Source: Variovorax sp. J2L1-78
GTDB lineage: Bacteria; Pseudomonadota; Gammaproteobacteria; Burkholderiales; Burkholderiaceae_C
Direction of reading: 5' to 3'
Assembly: GCF_030317205.1 (NCBI RefSeq)
Contig: NZ_JASZYB010000002.1
Coordinates: 610,501-674,500 of the forward strand
DNA length: 64,000 bases
In this document: positions 53,817 through 64,000 of the stretch, one piece after another
How the letters are laid out: every line of letters starts with the position of its first letter
Numbering within the stretch: position 1 is the stretch's first letter
Program-made: the position numbers and the translations under genes
Notes under the pieces: model-generated
Told to the model about the DNA's origin: nothing
Seen by the model: the letters and a program-made list of their open reading frames with translations, nothing else
Databases searched by the model: none

Positions 53817-53869
53817 AAAACATCCCCATCGGCCTATAGTCACCGTCTCTGCCCCTGAAAAAAGCGCCC

Positions 53870-54367
53870 ATGTCTTCCTCGTTCTCCTCGCGTTTTTTCA
53901 ATCCCCTCATGCTATGGACCGACGTCGCCCTCAAGACCCAGGAGATGCTCCTGTCGTCCGGCTCGGTCATCCAGATCCGGACCGAGCGCATGGCCAAGGC
54001 GGGCCTCGCGCCGAGCGCGGCGGATCTGGCCGAGTTCCAGTTGATGAGCCATGAAAAGTTGGCGGCTGCGAGCGAATCCGGCACCGCCATCGTCAACCAG
54101 CTGCACACGGCAAGCTATTCGCTGATGAACCGCTCGGTGCGCGACTGGCTCAGCGGTGTCACGGCGTTGATGGGCCTGGCCACCAGCCTCACGCCGGCGC
54201 AGGCGGCGGCGCACAGCCATGAGCTGCTCAACGCGGGCAATCGTGCGGTGGCGACCGCCACGCAACTGGGCAGCGCCAGCGCGCGGGTGGTGCAACGCGG
54301 GCTCAAGCCGATCCACGCCAAGGCCACCGCCAACGCGCGACGCCTCGGCGCCCAGCCCGAGGCCTGA
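53870..54367 (+). CDS. Phasin-family protein
   Basis: A 165-residue amphipathic all-helical protein without signal peptide or cysteine. The sequence RTERMAKAGLAPSAADLAEFQLMS, followed by alternating Ala-rich helices, is of the phasin type that coats polyhydroxybutyrate granules. It is a little shorter than PhaP1 and its identity is by composition and layout. No PHB synthase is in the window. A PhaR-like site precedes the gene. The stop directly abuts the stop of the convergent metallophosphoesterase. Confidence 0.7.
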   Translation: MSSSFSSRFFNPLMLWTDVALKTQEMLLSSGSVIQIRTERMAKAGLAPSAADLAEFQLMSHEKLAAASESGTAIVNQLHTASYSLMNRSVRDWLSGVTALMGLATSLTPAQAAAHSHELLNAGNRAVATATQLGSASARVVQRGLKPIHAKATANARRLGAQPEA

Positions 54368-55549
54368 TCAGCGCGCGACCAGCCGGAGCAGGGTGATCTC
54401 CGACGGTGCGCCGAAGCGCTTCGGCGGTCCCCAGTACCCGGTGCCCCGGCTGGTGTAGACCCACATGCCTTCCAGGCGGTTCAGGCCGGCCGTGAAGGGC
54501 TGCTGAAGCGGCACGAACAGGTTCCACGGGAAGAACTGGCCGCCGTGGGTGTGGCCGGAGATCTGCAACTGGAAGCCCGCCTCCAGCGCCGCCGGGGCGC
54601 TGCGTGGCTGATGCGCCAGCAGCACCCGCGTGGTCACCGCTTCGGGTGCGCCGGCCAAGGCGGCCTGCGGGTCGCTCGCATGCGCGGCATCGAAGTGCAC
54701 CGCGGTGTAGTCGGTCACGCCGGCCAGCAGCAGCGTCATCGCACCGACCTCCTCGTCGGTCTGCGCGCCCTTGGCGCGCCGCGCCGCCAGCAGCACATGC
54801 TCGTTGAGCAGCACCGTCAGGCCGAGCCGGCGCAATTCGTCGATCCAGGCGTGCGCACCGGCGTAGTACTCGTGGTTGCCGGTCACCACGAAGGTGCCGT
54901 GCCGCGCGCGCAGGTCGGCCAACGGGGCGATGTGATCGCGCAGCTCGGCCACGCTGCCGTCCACCAGGTCGCCGGTGATGGCGATGGCGTCGGCTTCCAG
55001 CCGGTTGACCGCGTCGACGATGCGCTCGATGTAGCCGCGCCGGATGGTCGGCCCGACGTGGATGTCGCTGAGCTGCGCGATCGTGAAGCCGATGAGGGCC
55101 GGCGGCAGGCCGGCGATGGGCACCTCGACCGTCTGCACCCGCGCGGTGCGGCGCGCGTTGAAGAAGCCGATGGTCGTGACCAGCGTGGCCAGCAGCGCCA
55201 CGGCGACAGCGCTCCACCGCTGCGTGCCCGGCCAGTCGACTTGCACGCCGGCCGCCCACTGCGCCCCCCAGGTGAGCGCGAGCCCTGCATCGCGCGCCAG
55301 CGTGAGGACGAACATCGACGAGAACCAGCCCATGCTGATCAGGCCGATCCAGCGCCAAGCGTCGGGCAGCGGCGGCCGCTCGGTGCGCATGCGCACGAAA
55401 GGCAGCGGAATGGTTGCGGCGGAGACGACGAGCATGGCCAGCAGCAGCAGCGCACCGGCGGGTGTCAGTGCGAACAACGCGGGCAACAGGCGCAGGGCGA
55501 TGTAGACGTGCAGCAGGGCCGTCAGGATGGAAAGCGGGCGAAGCGGCAT
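54368..55549 (-). CDS. Membrane-anchored metallophosphoesterase (YkuE-like)
   Basis: A 393-residue protein. Four or so hydrophobic helices cover residues 5-140, then a calcineurin-like phosphoesterase domain: metal ligands in SDIHVGP (about 160-166), GDLVDG (about 194-199), GNHEYY (about 225-230), and GHTHGGQFFPW near 330. Substrate could be a lipid-linked or UDP-linked phosphate, as in YkuE/LpxH relatives. ATG 55549 is chosen; an ATG at 55603 has no better ribosome site. Tail-to-tail with the phasin gene. Confidence 0.82.
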   Translation of the reverse strand: MPLRPLSILTALLHVYIALRLLPALFALTPAGALLLLAMLVVSAATIPLPFVRMRTERPPLPDAWRWIGLISMGWFSSMFVLTLARDAGLALTWGAQWAAGVQVDWPGTQRWSAVAVALLATLVTTIGFFNARRTARVQTVEVPIAGLPPALIGFTIAQLSDIHVGPTIRRGYIERIVDAVNRLEADAIAITGDLVDGSVAELRDHIAPLADLRARHGTFVVTGNHEYYAGAHAWIDELRRLGLTVLLNEHVLLAARRAKGAQTDEEVGAMTLLLAGVTDYTAVHFDAAHASDPQAALAGAPEAVTTRVLLAHQPRSAPAALEAGFQLQISGHTHGGQFFPWNLFVPLQQPFTAGLNRLEGMWVYTSRGTGYWGPPKRFGAPSEITLLRLVAR

Positions 55550-55699
55550 GCGGGGGAGAACGGGCGGGACGGGTGAGAGGCAGGCGAAGTACGCCGACCG
55601 CATGTGCGAGGCGCCCAGGACGCATTCAAGCCCCGTGCCAGGAGAAAGGCGCAGGCGGGTGTGCCCGCCTGCAGGGCGCTTCCGGCGCCCTTCGGTGCG

Positions 55700-56206
55700 T
55701 CAGCGGCGCGCGGCGGAGGCGTCCTGCGTCACCATGGTGCTGCCGGCCAGCGGCGGCACGTCGATGTTCGACGGCCAGACGAAGCGGGCCTTGACCGGCA
55801 TGCCGTTGAACACGTTCACCTGCTGGGTCAGCGTGATGCCGCCGAGGGTCGCTTCGACGTCGTACGAGCCGGGCTCGAGCCGCGTCAGCATCAGCGGGCC
55901 GGTGGCGGTGGTTTCCATCACCAGCTTGCCGTTGTACTTGTCGCGCACCAGAACCCGCACGTCGGACGGCGGCGTGCCGCGCGCGCCCTGCCCCAGGGCG
56001 AATTCGAGGGTCGCGGCCCAGCGCGGCGACACCATCTGGAGGAACTGCGCCTCGGTCTTGTCCGCGCCGCCACACATGTACTCGACACCGTCGGCCATGC
56101 GGATCGGCGGATTCGCCGCGGCCTGCGCGGCGACGAGGGTGCCCCAGGCCAGGGCGGCGGTTGCCACGGTGCGTGCGACGGCAGATGTAACGCGAAAGGG
56201 GGTCAT
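55700..56206 (-). CDS. Secreted protein with carboxypeptidase-regulatory-like fold, unknown function
   Basis: A 168-residue exported protein. Signal about residues 1-29 (ATAALAWGTLVAAQAAA). One part (PPIRMADGVEYMCGGADKTEAQFLQM) contains a single cysteine and a metal-like cluster; the second half (VRVLVRDKYNGKLVMETTATG and LEPGSYDVEATLGG) resembles a CarboxypepD_reg-like beta sandwich. Similar proteins are widespread but uncharacterised in Comamonadaceae. A ribosome site AAAGGGGG precedes the start at 56206. Confidence 0.6.
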   Translation of the reverse strand: MTPFRVTSAVARTVATAALAWGTLVAAQAAANPPIRMADGVEYMCGGADKTEAQFLQMVSPRWAATLEFALGQGARGTPPSDVRVLVRDKYNGKLVMETTATGPLMLTRLEPGSYDVEATLGGITLTQQVNVFNGMPVKARFVWPSNIDVPPLAGSTMVTQDASAARR

Positions 56207-56329
56207 GCTGTACCGGAATTCCAGTGCGACGGTGCGTCGGGAATTCTTCCCTAGCAACAATCGGGCACAGTACAGCGTTTACGCGTAGATGGCGTGACAA
56301 CCGCCGCCGGCGCGAGGGCGGGCGTCCGT

Positions 56330-57664
56330 TCAGAGCTGCGTGGCGAGCAGGGACGACAGATGCTCCATCGCCTTTTCCCGCCAGGGCCGGGCCTGCCAGG
56401 CGTCGTAGGTCAGCCGCGTCGACCGCTTCAGGTCTTCCTCGAACACCCGCGTCTCCTGCGCCGCGAAGGCCGCGTCGTAGATGTTGAGGTTGGCCTCGTC
56501 GTTGAGCCGGAAGGAGCGGTTGTCGAAGTTGGTGGAGCCGACCGACACCAGGAGGCCGTCGACGGTGAACACCTTGCAATGGAACATGGTCGGCTGGAAC
56601 TCGCTGATCTGCGCGCCGGCTTCGAGCAGCGGCCCCCAGGTGGCGCGCGATGCCCGGCGCACCGTGCTCGCGTCGATCAGCGGGCCGGGCGTGATGATGC
56701 GCACCCGCACGCCGCGCTTCATCGCCGCGACCAGCGCATCGACGGTAAGCGCGTCGGGCACGAAGTACGCGCTCGACAGGTCGATGGTCTTGGTCGCCGC
56801 CGCGATGGCCAGCAAGTACATCAGGTGCATGCTCTCGCTGCCGCCCGTGGGCGAACTGCTGAACATCTGGGCGCGCCCGCCGCTCTGCGCACCGTCGGCC
56901 ACGGCACGCGCGGCCGCCTCCACGGGCGCGATCTTCGGGAAATAGCGTTCGCCATGCAACACCTCGCCCGAGGCCTTGATCCAGTTGTCCATGAAGACCG
57001 ACTGCATCTGCGCGACCACCGGCCCTTCGACGCGGTAGTGCGAATCGCGCCAGTGCTCCGGGTCCTGCGCGTTGCCGGTCCATTCGGGCGCGATGCCCAC
57101 GCCGCCGGTGAAGCCGACGCGCCCGTCCACCACCAGCAGCTTGCGGTGGGTGCGGTTGTTCATCCGCGCGATGTCGTACCAGCTCGGCTTGTGGAACTTG
57201 CGGATGGCCACGCCCGACGCCTCCATCTCCTTGAGAAACTCCTCGTCGATCTTCGCGCTGCCCACCCAGTCCAGCAGGACATGCACCTTGACGCCTGCGC
57301 GGGCCCGCTCGCTCAGCGCCTCGGCGAAGGCCCGGCCGATATCGCCGGACCAGTAGATGTAGGTCTCGAAGGTCACGCTCTGCGTCGCACCGCGGATCGC
57401 CGCCAGCATGGGCGGGAAGATCCGGTCGCCGTTGTGCAGCGCCTCGAAGCGGTTGCCCTCGGTGATCGGCGGGCCCAGCAGCACGCCCAGCGCGCGCTGG
57501 AACTGCGGTTCGTCCAGCGCATATTCGCGCACGATCTGCTCGTCGATCTTCTTCTCGCCCCCGGTGAAGTTCAGGACCAGCAGGGTGGCCGCGAGGGTCA
57601 GCACGGCCGTCAGCACGATGGTGGTCAGGCGGCCCTTTGGGCTTTTCTTGTCGGTCTGGCGCAT
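56330..57664 (-). CDS. Phospholipase D-family cardiolipin synthase
   Basis: A 444-residue protein with one N-terminal membrane helix (about 13-33) and two HKD motifs: HRKLLVVDG starting His173 and HCKVFTVDG starting His362. The first is followed by FTGG, the second by GSTNFD. It is a second cardiolipin synthase-like enzyme in this window, different from clsB by its membrane anchor and position. It may make cardiolipin or another polyglycerophospholipid. It is a single gene without close neighbours on the same strand. Confidence 0.85.
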   Translation of the reverse strand: MRQTDKKSPKGRLTTIVLTAVLTLAATLLVLNFTGGEKKIDEQIVREYALDEPQFQRALGVLLGPPITEGNRFEALHNGDRIFPPMLAAIRGATQSVTFETYIYWSGDIGRAFAEALSERARAGVKVHVLLDWVGSAKIDEEFLKEMEASGVAIRKFHKPSWYDIARMNNRTHRKLLVVDGRVGFTGGVGIAPEWTGNAQDPEHWRDSHYRVEGPVVAQMQSVFMDNWIKASGEVLHGERYFPKIAPVEAAARAVADGAQSGGRAQMFSSSPTGGSESMHLMYLLAIAAATKTIDLSSAYFVPDALTVDALVAAMKRGVRVRIITPGPLIDASTVRRASRATWGPLLEAGAQISEFQPTMFHCKVFTVDGLLVSVGSTNFDNRSFRLNDEANLNIYDAAFAAQETRVFEEDLKRSTRLTYDAWQARPWREKAMEHLSSLLATQL

Positions 57665-57830
57665 GGCTGAAATGGGAGAATTCTTGAGAGGCGCGACGCT
57701 AGCACGCAGCGCACGGCCGTCGCGCCATCGCGGCGCTTTCCCTCCTTTGTCTTACACGCGGCACGGCGCACGTCGGTGACCGTGCAGCTTCCGATGCACA
57801 CAACCCGCTGCCCCTTTCAAGGACACACCG

Positions 57831-57958
57831 TGGACCGCCCCACCCTCTCAACGACCACCGACCTTCAAGCGGCCGGCCACGCCGTGTCGCTGCACGTCAA
57901 CGGGCAACATCACGAACGCGTGCTGCAGATCCGGGTCATCTTGGTCCGGCTGCCGTGA
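57831..57958 (+). pseudogene. Possible remnant of a 2Fe-2S (xanthine-dehydrogenase-type) subunit gene
   Basis: A short open frame from GTG 57831, preceded by AAGGA, encodes about 42 residues. The stretch AVSLHVNGQHHERVL resembles the first strands of the 2Fe-2S subunit of molybdenum hydroxylases (usual form LxVNGxxHxL), but the cysteine motifs are missing because the frame ends where the UvrA paralogue starts. This looks like the 5' end of a deleted gene whose ribosome site is now used for uvrA-like expression. It could also be chance. Confidence 0.4.
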
Positions 57959-60657
57959 AAGCGCGGGACGGGCATGACGAGCGCGACCTGAGCGCCTTCG
58001 TGCGGGTGCGCGGCGCGCGCGAGCACAACCTCAAGGACGTGGATGTCGACATCCCCCGCGATGCGCTGGTCGTCTTCACCGGCGTCTCGGGCTCGGGCAA
58101 GTCGTCGCTCGCCTTCGGCACGCTCTACGCCGAGGCGCAGCGCCGCTACTTCGAATCGGTCGCGCCCTACGCGCGGCGGCTGATCGACCAGGTCGGCGTG
58201 CCCGCGGTCGATGCCATCGACGGCCTGCCGCCGGCCGTGGCGCTGCAGCAGCAACGCGGCACGCCCGGCACGCGCTCGTCGGTCGGCAGCGTGACCACGC
58301 TGTCGAGCCTGCTGCGCATGCTGTACTCGCGTGCCGGCCATTACCCCCCGCATCAGCCGATGCTGTTCGCGGAAGACTTCTCGCCCAATACCGCGCAGGG
58401 CGCCTGCCCGACCTGCCATGGCCTCGGCCATGTGTACGAGGTGACCGAGCAATCGATGGTGCCCGACGACTCGCTGAGCATCCGCGAGCGTGCGATTGCC
58501 GCCTGGCCGCCTGCGTGGCAGGGGCAGAACCTGCGCGACATCCTGGTGACGCTGGGCTACGACGTCGACACGCCGTGGCGCGACCTGCCGCGCAAGGACC
58601 GCGACTGGATCCTCTTCACCGACGAGCAGCCGACGGTACCGGTGTACGCCGGCTTCACGCCAGCCGAGACCCGCGCGGCCCTGCGCCGCAAGATGGAGCC
58701 GAGCTACCAGGGCACCTTCATGGGCGCGCGCCGGTACGTGCTGCACACCTTCGCCACCACGCAGAGCGCGTTGATGAAGAAGCGCGCCTCGCGCTACATG
58801 GTCGGCAGCGTGTGCCCGACCTGCCATGGCAAGCGCCTGAAGCCCGAGGCGCTCAGCGTGACCTTCGCCGGCCATGACATCGGCGCGCTGACACGCCTGC
58901 CGCTCGACCGACTGGCCGAGGTGCTGGCACCTGCCGCGGCCGGCTCGCTGACGCCAGGCAGCGCGTCCTCGGTGCGCAGCCGGGATACCTCGCGCCTCGA
59001 CACGGCGCAGCGCGTGGCGGCCGGTGGCTCGGCGCATGCGGCATCGCCCGACGTGCGCCGCACGCGCGAGCTCTCGGAAGAAAAGCGCATCGCCGCCCAG
59101 CGCATCACGCAGGAGGTGCTGGCGCGCGTGGAGACGCTGCGCGCCCTGGGCCTGGGCTACCTGTCACTGGACCGGAGCGCACCGACGCTGTCGCCGGGCG
59201 AACTGCAGCGGCTGCGCTTGGCCACGCAGATCCGTTCCAACCTCTTCGGCGTGGTGTATGTGCTCGACGAACCCTCGGCGGGCCTGCACCCCGCCGATGC
59301 GGAGGCGCTGCTCGACGCGCTGCATGCGCTCAAGCGTGCCGGCAACTCGCTCTTCGTGGTCGAACACGACCTCGACGTGATGCGCCAGGCCGATTGGCTG
59401 GTCGACGTCGGCCCCGATGCCGGCGAACAAGGCGGCCGGGTGCTGTACAGCGGGCCGCCCGACGGGCTTCGGTCGGTGAGCGCGTCGCACACCGCGCGCT
59501 ACCTGTTCGCCGACCCGGCCCTGGCCACGGCGCGGCAGCCCCGCGCACCGTCGGGGTGGCTGCGGCTGGAAGGCGTCACGCGCAACAACCTGCGGGACGT
59601 CGACGCCGACGTGCCGCTGGGCGTGCTGACGGCCGTGACCGGCGTGTCGGGCTCGGGCAAGTCGAGCCTGGTGAGCCAGGCGCTGATCGACCTGGTGTCG
59701 GCGCATCTGGGCCACGAACCGCCGGCCGACGACGACGAGGCCGGCGGCGACGCGATGCCGAGCGCCACCGTCGCATCGGCCCTCACCGCCGGTCGGCTCG
59801 GCGGCGACATCGCGCGCGTGCGCCGCCTGGTGCGTGTCGACCAGAAGCCCATCGGCCGCACGCCGCGCTCCAACCTCGCGACCTACACCGGCCTCTTCGA
59901 TCCGGTGCGCAAGCTCTTCGCCGCCACGCCGGCGGCGCGCAAGCGCCACTACGACGCCGGTCGCTTCTCGTTCAACGTGGCGAAGGGCCGCTGCCCGACC
60001 TGCGAGGGCGAGGGCTTCGTCAGCGTCGAACTGCTCTTCATGCCCAGCGTGTACGCGCCCTGCCCGACCTGCCACGGCGCGCGCTACAACGAGAAGACGC
60101 TCGAGGTGCACTGGAACGGTCGCAGCATCGCCGACGTGCTGGGCATGACGGTCGACGAAGCGCACGACTTCTTCGCCGACGAACCGACGGTGCAGCGCCC
60201 GCTCGCCCTGTTGCGCCTGATCGGGTTGGGCTACCTGCGGCTGGGGCAGCCGGCGACGGAGCTGTCGGGCGGCGAAGCGCAGCGCATCAAGCTCGCCACC
60301 GAGCTGCAGCGCGCACAGCGCGGCCAGACGCTGTACGTGCTGGACGAGCCGACCACCGGCCTGCATCCGTCCGACGTCGACAAGCTGATGGTGCAGCTGC
60401 ACGCGTTGGTCGATGCGGGCAACACCGTCGTCGTGATCGAGCACGAGATGCGCGTGGTCGCGGGCAGCGACTGGGTGATCGACCTTGGCCCGGACGCGGG
60501 CGACCGGGGCGGGCAACTGGTGGCCTGCGGCACGCCGCAGGAAGTGGCGTTGTCGACGACCAGCCGGACCGCGCCCTACCTTCAGCGTGCGATCGGTGGG
60601 GCGGCAGCGCCCGGGCGGAAGACGACCGGCACCTCGCCCACCCGCGCGCGCAACTGA
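57955..60657 (+). CDS. UvrA paralogue (excinuclease ABC subunit A-like)
   Basis: A 900-residue ABC-type ATPase. Walker [10 protein letters not shown] occurs at 43-51 and again near 563, each with signature ([18 protein letters not shown]) and Walker B ([24 protein letters not shown]). Zinc motifs CPTCHG, near residues 150 and 287, and CPTCEG/CPTCHG, near 680 and 702, are kept. It is about 40 residues shorter than canonical UvrA and has a variable insert ([14 protein letters not shown]). It is probably a UvrA2-type protein for damage recognition or drug tolerance. GTG 57955 overlaps the upstream remnant's stop. Confidence 0.88.
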   Translation: MKARDGHDERDLSAFVRVRGAREHNLKDVDVDIPRDALVVFTGVSGSGKSSLAFGTLYAEAQRRYFESVAPYARRLIDQVGVPAVDAIDGLPPAVALQQQRGTPGTRSSVGSVTTLSSLLRMLYSRAGHYPPHQPMLFAEDFSPNTAQGACPTCHGLGHVYEVTEQSMVPDDSLSIRERAIAAWPPAWQGQNLRDILVTLGYDVDTPWRDLPRKDRDWILFTDEQPTVPVYAGFTPAETRAALRRKMEPSYQGTFMGARRYVLHTFATTQSALMKKRASRYMVGSVCPTCHGKRLKPEALSVTFAGHDIGALTRLPLDRLAEVLAPAAAGSLTPGSASSVRSRDTSRLDTAQRVAAGGSAHAASPDVRRTRELSEEKRIAAQRITQEVLARVETLRALGLGYLSLDRSAPTLSPGELQRLRLATQIRSNLFGVVYVLDEPSAGLHPADAEALLDALHALKRAGNSLFVVEHDLDVMRQADWLVDVGPDAGEQGGRVLYSGPPDGLRSVSASHTARYLFADPALATARQPRAPSGWLRLEGVTRNNLRDVDADVPLGVLTAVTGVSGSGKSSLVSQALIDLVSAHLGHEPPADDDEAGGDAMPSATVASALTAGRLGGDIARVRRLVRVDQKPIGRTPRSNLATYTGLFDPVRKLFAATPAARKRHYDAGRFSFNVAKGRCPTCEGEGFVSVELLFMPSVYAPCPTCHGARYNEKTLEVHWNGRSIADVLGMTVDEAHDFFADEPTVQRPLALLRLIGLGYLRLGQPATELSGGEAQRIKLATELQRAQRGQTLYVLDEPTTGLHPSDVDKLMVQLHALVDAGNTVVVIEHEMRVVAGSDWVIDLGPDAGDRGGQLVACGTPQEVALSTTSRTAPYLQRAIGGAAAPGRKTTGTSPTRARN

Positions 60658-61628
60658 CCGCAGCCGCCGTCGATGTCCTGGCCGGCCGAGTGGCGCAGCT
60701 TCGTGAGGATGCCGCGGGCGTGCAGCGTACGAGCCATCGCCTCGCAGCGCGCCAGCGCAGGGCGGCTGAAGGCCACGCCATCGACCGCATTGAAGGGGAT
60801 CATGTTGAGCACGCCGTACTTGCCCGACAGCAGCCGCACGATGCCCTCGATCTCGTCGTCGCCGTCGTTGACGCCTTCGAGCAGGGTCCACTGGTACTGG
60901 ATCGGGTAGCCGGTGGCGCGGGCGTAGCGCTCGCCGGCGTCCACCAGTTCTTCGGGCGTCATGGCCGGCGCGCGCGGAAGAAGTTCTTTCCGGAGCGCGG
61001 CCCGGGTCGTGTGCAGCGACAGCGCCAGCGCCGGCTTGACGCGCTCCCGATCCAGCCGCTCGAACACGCGCGGGTCGCCGACGGTGGAGAACACCAGGTT
61101 CTTGTGGCCGACGTTGCCCACCGTGCCCAGCAGCTCGATGGCCTCCATCACGTTGTCGAGGTTGTGGGCCGGTTCCCCCATGCCCATGAACACGACCTTG
61201 CGCACCGGCCGGCGCAACCGCGCGAGCGCGACCTGGGCGATGATTTCGGCACTGCCGACCTGGCGCAGCAAGCCGTCGCGGCCCGTCATGCAGAAGCGGC
61301 AGCCGACGGCGCACCCCACCTGCGACGAGACGCACAGGCCGCCTCCGGGCAGCAGTACGCTCTCCACGGTCTGTCCGTCCGCCAACGCGACGAGCAGCCG
61401 CTCAGCCCCGTCGTCGCCCGGATGCACGGACTGGACGCGTGCGAGCCCGGCCAGCTCGGCCTCGATGGCCGGCAGGGCCGCCATCAGCGATGACGGAAAG
61501 AAGCTCGCGGGCAGCCGCCGGCCGCTGTTGCGGGGCAGCGCATGCGACCACAGCCGCAGGATGCGCTGCTCATGGCTGGGGCCTGCGCCAGCCGCGCGCA
61601 AGCGCTGCTTGAGTTCAAGGATTCGCAC
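60582..61628 (-). CDS. RlmN/Cfr-family radical SAM RNA methyltransferase paralogue
   Basis: A 348-residue enzyme. The N-terminal helical region leads to LCVSSQVGCAVGCRFC: resolving Cys99, cluster cysteines Cys106, Cys110, Cys113, in the same relative positions as RlmN. Near the C-terminus DIDGGCGQL supplies the second catalytic cysteine. RlmN methylates C2 of A2503 in 23S rRNA; this paralogue is in an unusual neighbourhood and is shorter than RlmN, so its target is uncertain. Start GTG 61628. Its 3' end overlaps the UvrA paralogue by 76 bases, tail to tail, and its 5' end overlaps the YihY gene by 14 bases. Confidence 0.85.
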   Translation of the reverse strand: MRILELKQRLRAAGAGPSHEQRILRLWSHALPRNSGRRLPASFFPSSLMAALPAIEAELAGLARVQSVHPGDDGAERLLVALADGQTVESVLLPGGGLCVSSQVGCAVGCRFCMTGRDGLLRQVGSAEIIAQVALARLRRPVRKVVFMGMGEPAHNLDNVMEAIELLGTVGNVGHKNLVFSTVGDPRVFERLDRERVKPALALSLHTTRAALRKELLPRAPAMTPEELVDAGERYARATGYPIQYQWTLLEGVNDGDDEIEGIVRLLSGKYGVLNMIPFNAVDGVAFSRPALARCEAMARTLHARGILTKLRHSAGQDIDGGCGQLRARVGEVPVVFRPGAAAPPIAR

Positions 61629-62505
61629 GCGAAGGCTCCTCCGCCTTCTCGCGCAGCACCCCGTTGATCTCCGCGCCGAAGATCAGCGTGGTCGCGCTGA
61701 TGTAGAGAAAGACCAGCGTGGCGACCACGCCCGCGAAGCTGCCGTAGAGCAAGGCCAGCTTGCCGGCGGTGCGCAGGGTGTACGACAGCGTCGCCGCGGC
61801 CCCCACCCACAGCGCCGCGCCCATCAGGGCGCCCGGCATCACGGTGTAGAGGCGCTGGCGGATGTCGGGCAGCCAGCCGTAAAGCAGCGCGTACATCACC
61901 GTCAGCACCACGTACGCCGAACCGTAGCGCACGCTGTTGCGCAGCCAGAGGGTATCCTGCCCGGCGCCCACGCTCTGCTCGAGCAACGCCCACACGTAGG
62001 GCATGACCACCACCGAGCTGAACGCGGCCAGCACGCCAGCGCCCACGACCACCGTGAACAGGGTCGACTTGATGCGCGCCTTCCAGAACGGCAGGCCCCG
62101 CTCGATGCCGTAGGCACGGTTCAGTGCCGAGCGCACCGCCTGCATGCCGGACGAGGCGGTCCACAGCGTGGCGAGCACGCCGATCGTCAGCAGCGCCTGG
62201 TTGCGCTGGGCCAGCACCTGCCGGATGACGGGCTGCATGGCGTCGCGCACCACCTGCGGCGCATAGCCGATCACGCGTTCGACCAGGGCCGCCGCGTCGC
62301 CCGGCTGCCCGACGAAACCGGCCGCGGCCGACAGCAGGATCAGCAAGGGGAACATTGCCAGCACCGACGAGAACGCGAGGCTGCCTGCCTGGTTGGCGCT
62401 CTGGTGGACGATGTAGTTGTGGATGGCCCTCACGATCACGCCGAGTCCCGGCGTGGCCAGGACCGTGCGCTGCACGCGCTGCGCCGTGTCGCCGAGCCAG
62501 CTCAT
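61615..62505 (-). CDS. YihY/virulence-factor BrkB-family membrane protein
   Basis: A 296-residue inner-membrane protein with six hydrophobic helices. The first part HNYIVHQSANQAGSLAFSSVLAMFPLL and LATLWTASSGMQAVRSALNRAYG are characteristic of YihY/BrkB; the last part has FLYISATTLIFGAEIN. No transport substrate is known. Start at 62505. It overlaps the RlmN-like gene by 14 bases and lies 28 bases from the end of gyrB on the same strand, so it may be read from a gyrB transcript. Confidence 0.88.
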   Translation of the reverse strand: MSWLGDTAQRVQRTVLATPGLGVIVRAIHNYIVHQSANQAGSLAFSSVLAMFPLLILLSAAAGFVGQPGDAAALVERVIGYAPQVVRDAMQPVIRQVLAQRNQALLTIGVLATLWTASSGMQAVRSALNRAYGIERGLPFWKARIKSTLFTVVVGAGVLAAFSSVVVMPYVWALLEQSVGAGQDTLWLRNSVRYGSAYVVLTVMYALLYGWLPDIRQRLYTVMPGALMGAALWVGAAATLSYTLRTAGKLALLYGSFAGVVATLVFLYISATTLIFGAEINGVLREKAEEPSRANP

Positions 62506-62533
62506 GGGCGCTGGTGTCCGGCCAGCATCATCA

Positions 62534-64000
<1,467 letters not shown>

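Overview
This 64-kb window looks like chromosomal DNA of a high-GC betaproteobacterium, most probably a Comamonadaceae member close to Variovorax. The basis is gene content, very high GC, a CueR/CopA copper cassette, PHB-associated genes and the gene order parB-parA-rsmG-mnmG; no database search was possible. It appears to be an origin-proximal region: it holds the partition genes with two parS-type sites, a strong oriC-like segment at 27.8-28.3 kb, and the 3' half of gyrB at the right edge. I found no tRNA, rRNA, CRISPR array, insertion sequence or prophage gene.

Layout. 0-8.1 kb: one long plus-strand operon with a BMP/nucleoside-type ABC importer (partial ATPase plus two permeases), a cysteine hydrolase, an iron/2-oxoglutarate-type oxygenase and a complete polyamine-type ABC importer. 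8.2-12.5 kb: small secreted proteins (one RcnB-like), a PduO-type cobalamin adenosyltransferase divergent from a FAD-linked D-2-hydroxyacid dehydrogenase, and a CsgG-like lipoprotein. 12.6-18.3 kb, minus strand: parB, an alpha/beta hydrolase, parA, a LysE exporter, rsmG and mnmG, with parS sites inside rsmG and mnmG. 18.4-21.7 kb: transglutaminase-like protein, DUF1328 peptide, glutathione S-transferase, Old Yellow Enzyme. 21.7-26.8 kb: a two-component system and a copper module (copA divergent from a metallochaperone and cueR). 26.8-28.3 kb: a TerB/DUF697 protein and the oriC-like segment.

28.3-39.5 kb is the most interesting block. creB-creC faces a class A penicillin-binding protein and creD. 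A perfect CreB-type direct repeat lies midway between creD and a divergent three-gene operon: a VIT/vWA surface protein with a C-terminal PEP-type sorting tail, an exosortase with an extra C-terminal domain, and a GT51 peptidoglycan glycosyltransferase. The genes suggest an envelope-stress-controlled surface-display and wall-synthesis module with a dedicated single substrate.

39.8-45.3 kb: a second polyamine-type ABC operon ending in an Asp/Glu/hydantoin-racemase relative that lacks its second catalytic cysteine; two long inverted-repeat elements sit between its genes. 45.3-53.1 kb: thioredoxin-like protein, Spy-like protein, a ybhP-clsB-ybhN phospholipid cluster, and a LexA-box-preceded radical-SAM/UdgX DNA repair pair. 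53.1-57.7 kb: PagL lipid A deacylase, phasin, metallophosphoesterase, a secreted protein and a phospholipase-D-type cardiolipin synthase. 57.8-64 kb: a probable 2Fe-2S subunit remnant, a short UvrA paralogue, an RlmN paralogue, a YihY membrane protein and partial gyrB. Left of 28 kb genes are mostly on the minus strand and right of it mostly on the plus strand, as expected if replication diverges there, but gyrB runs against that pattern.
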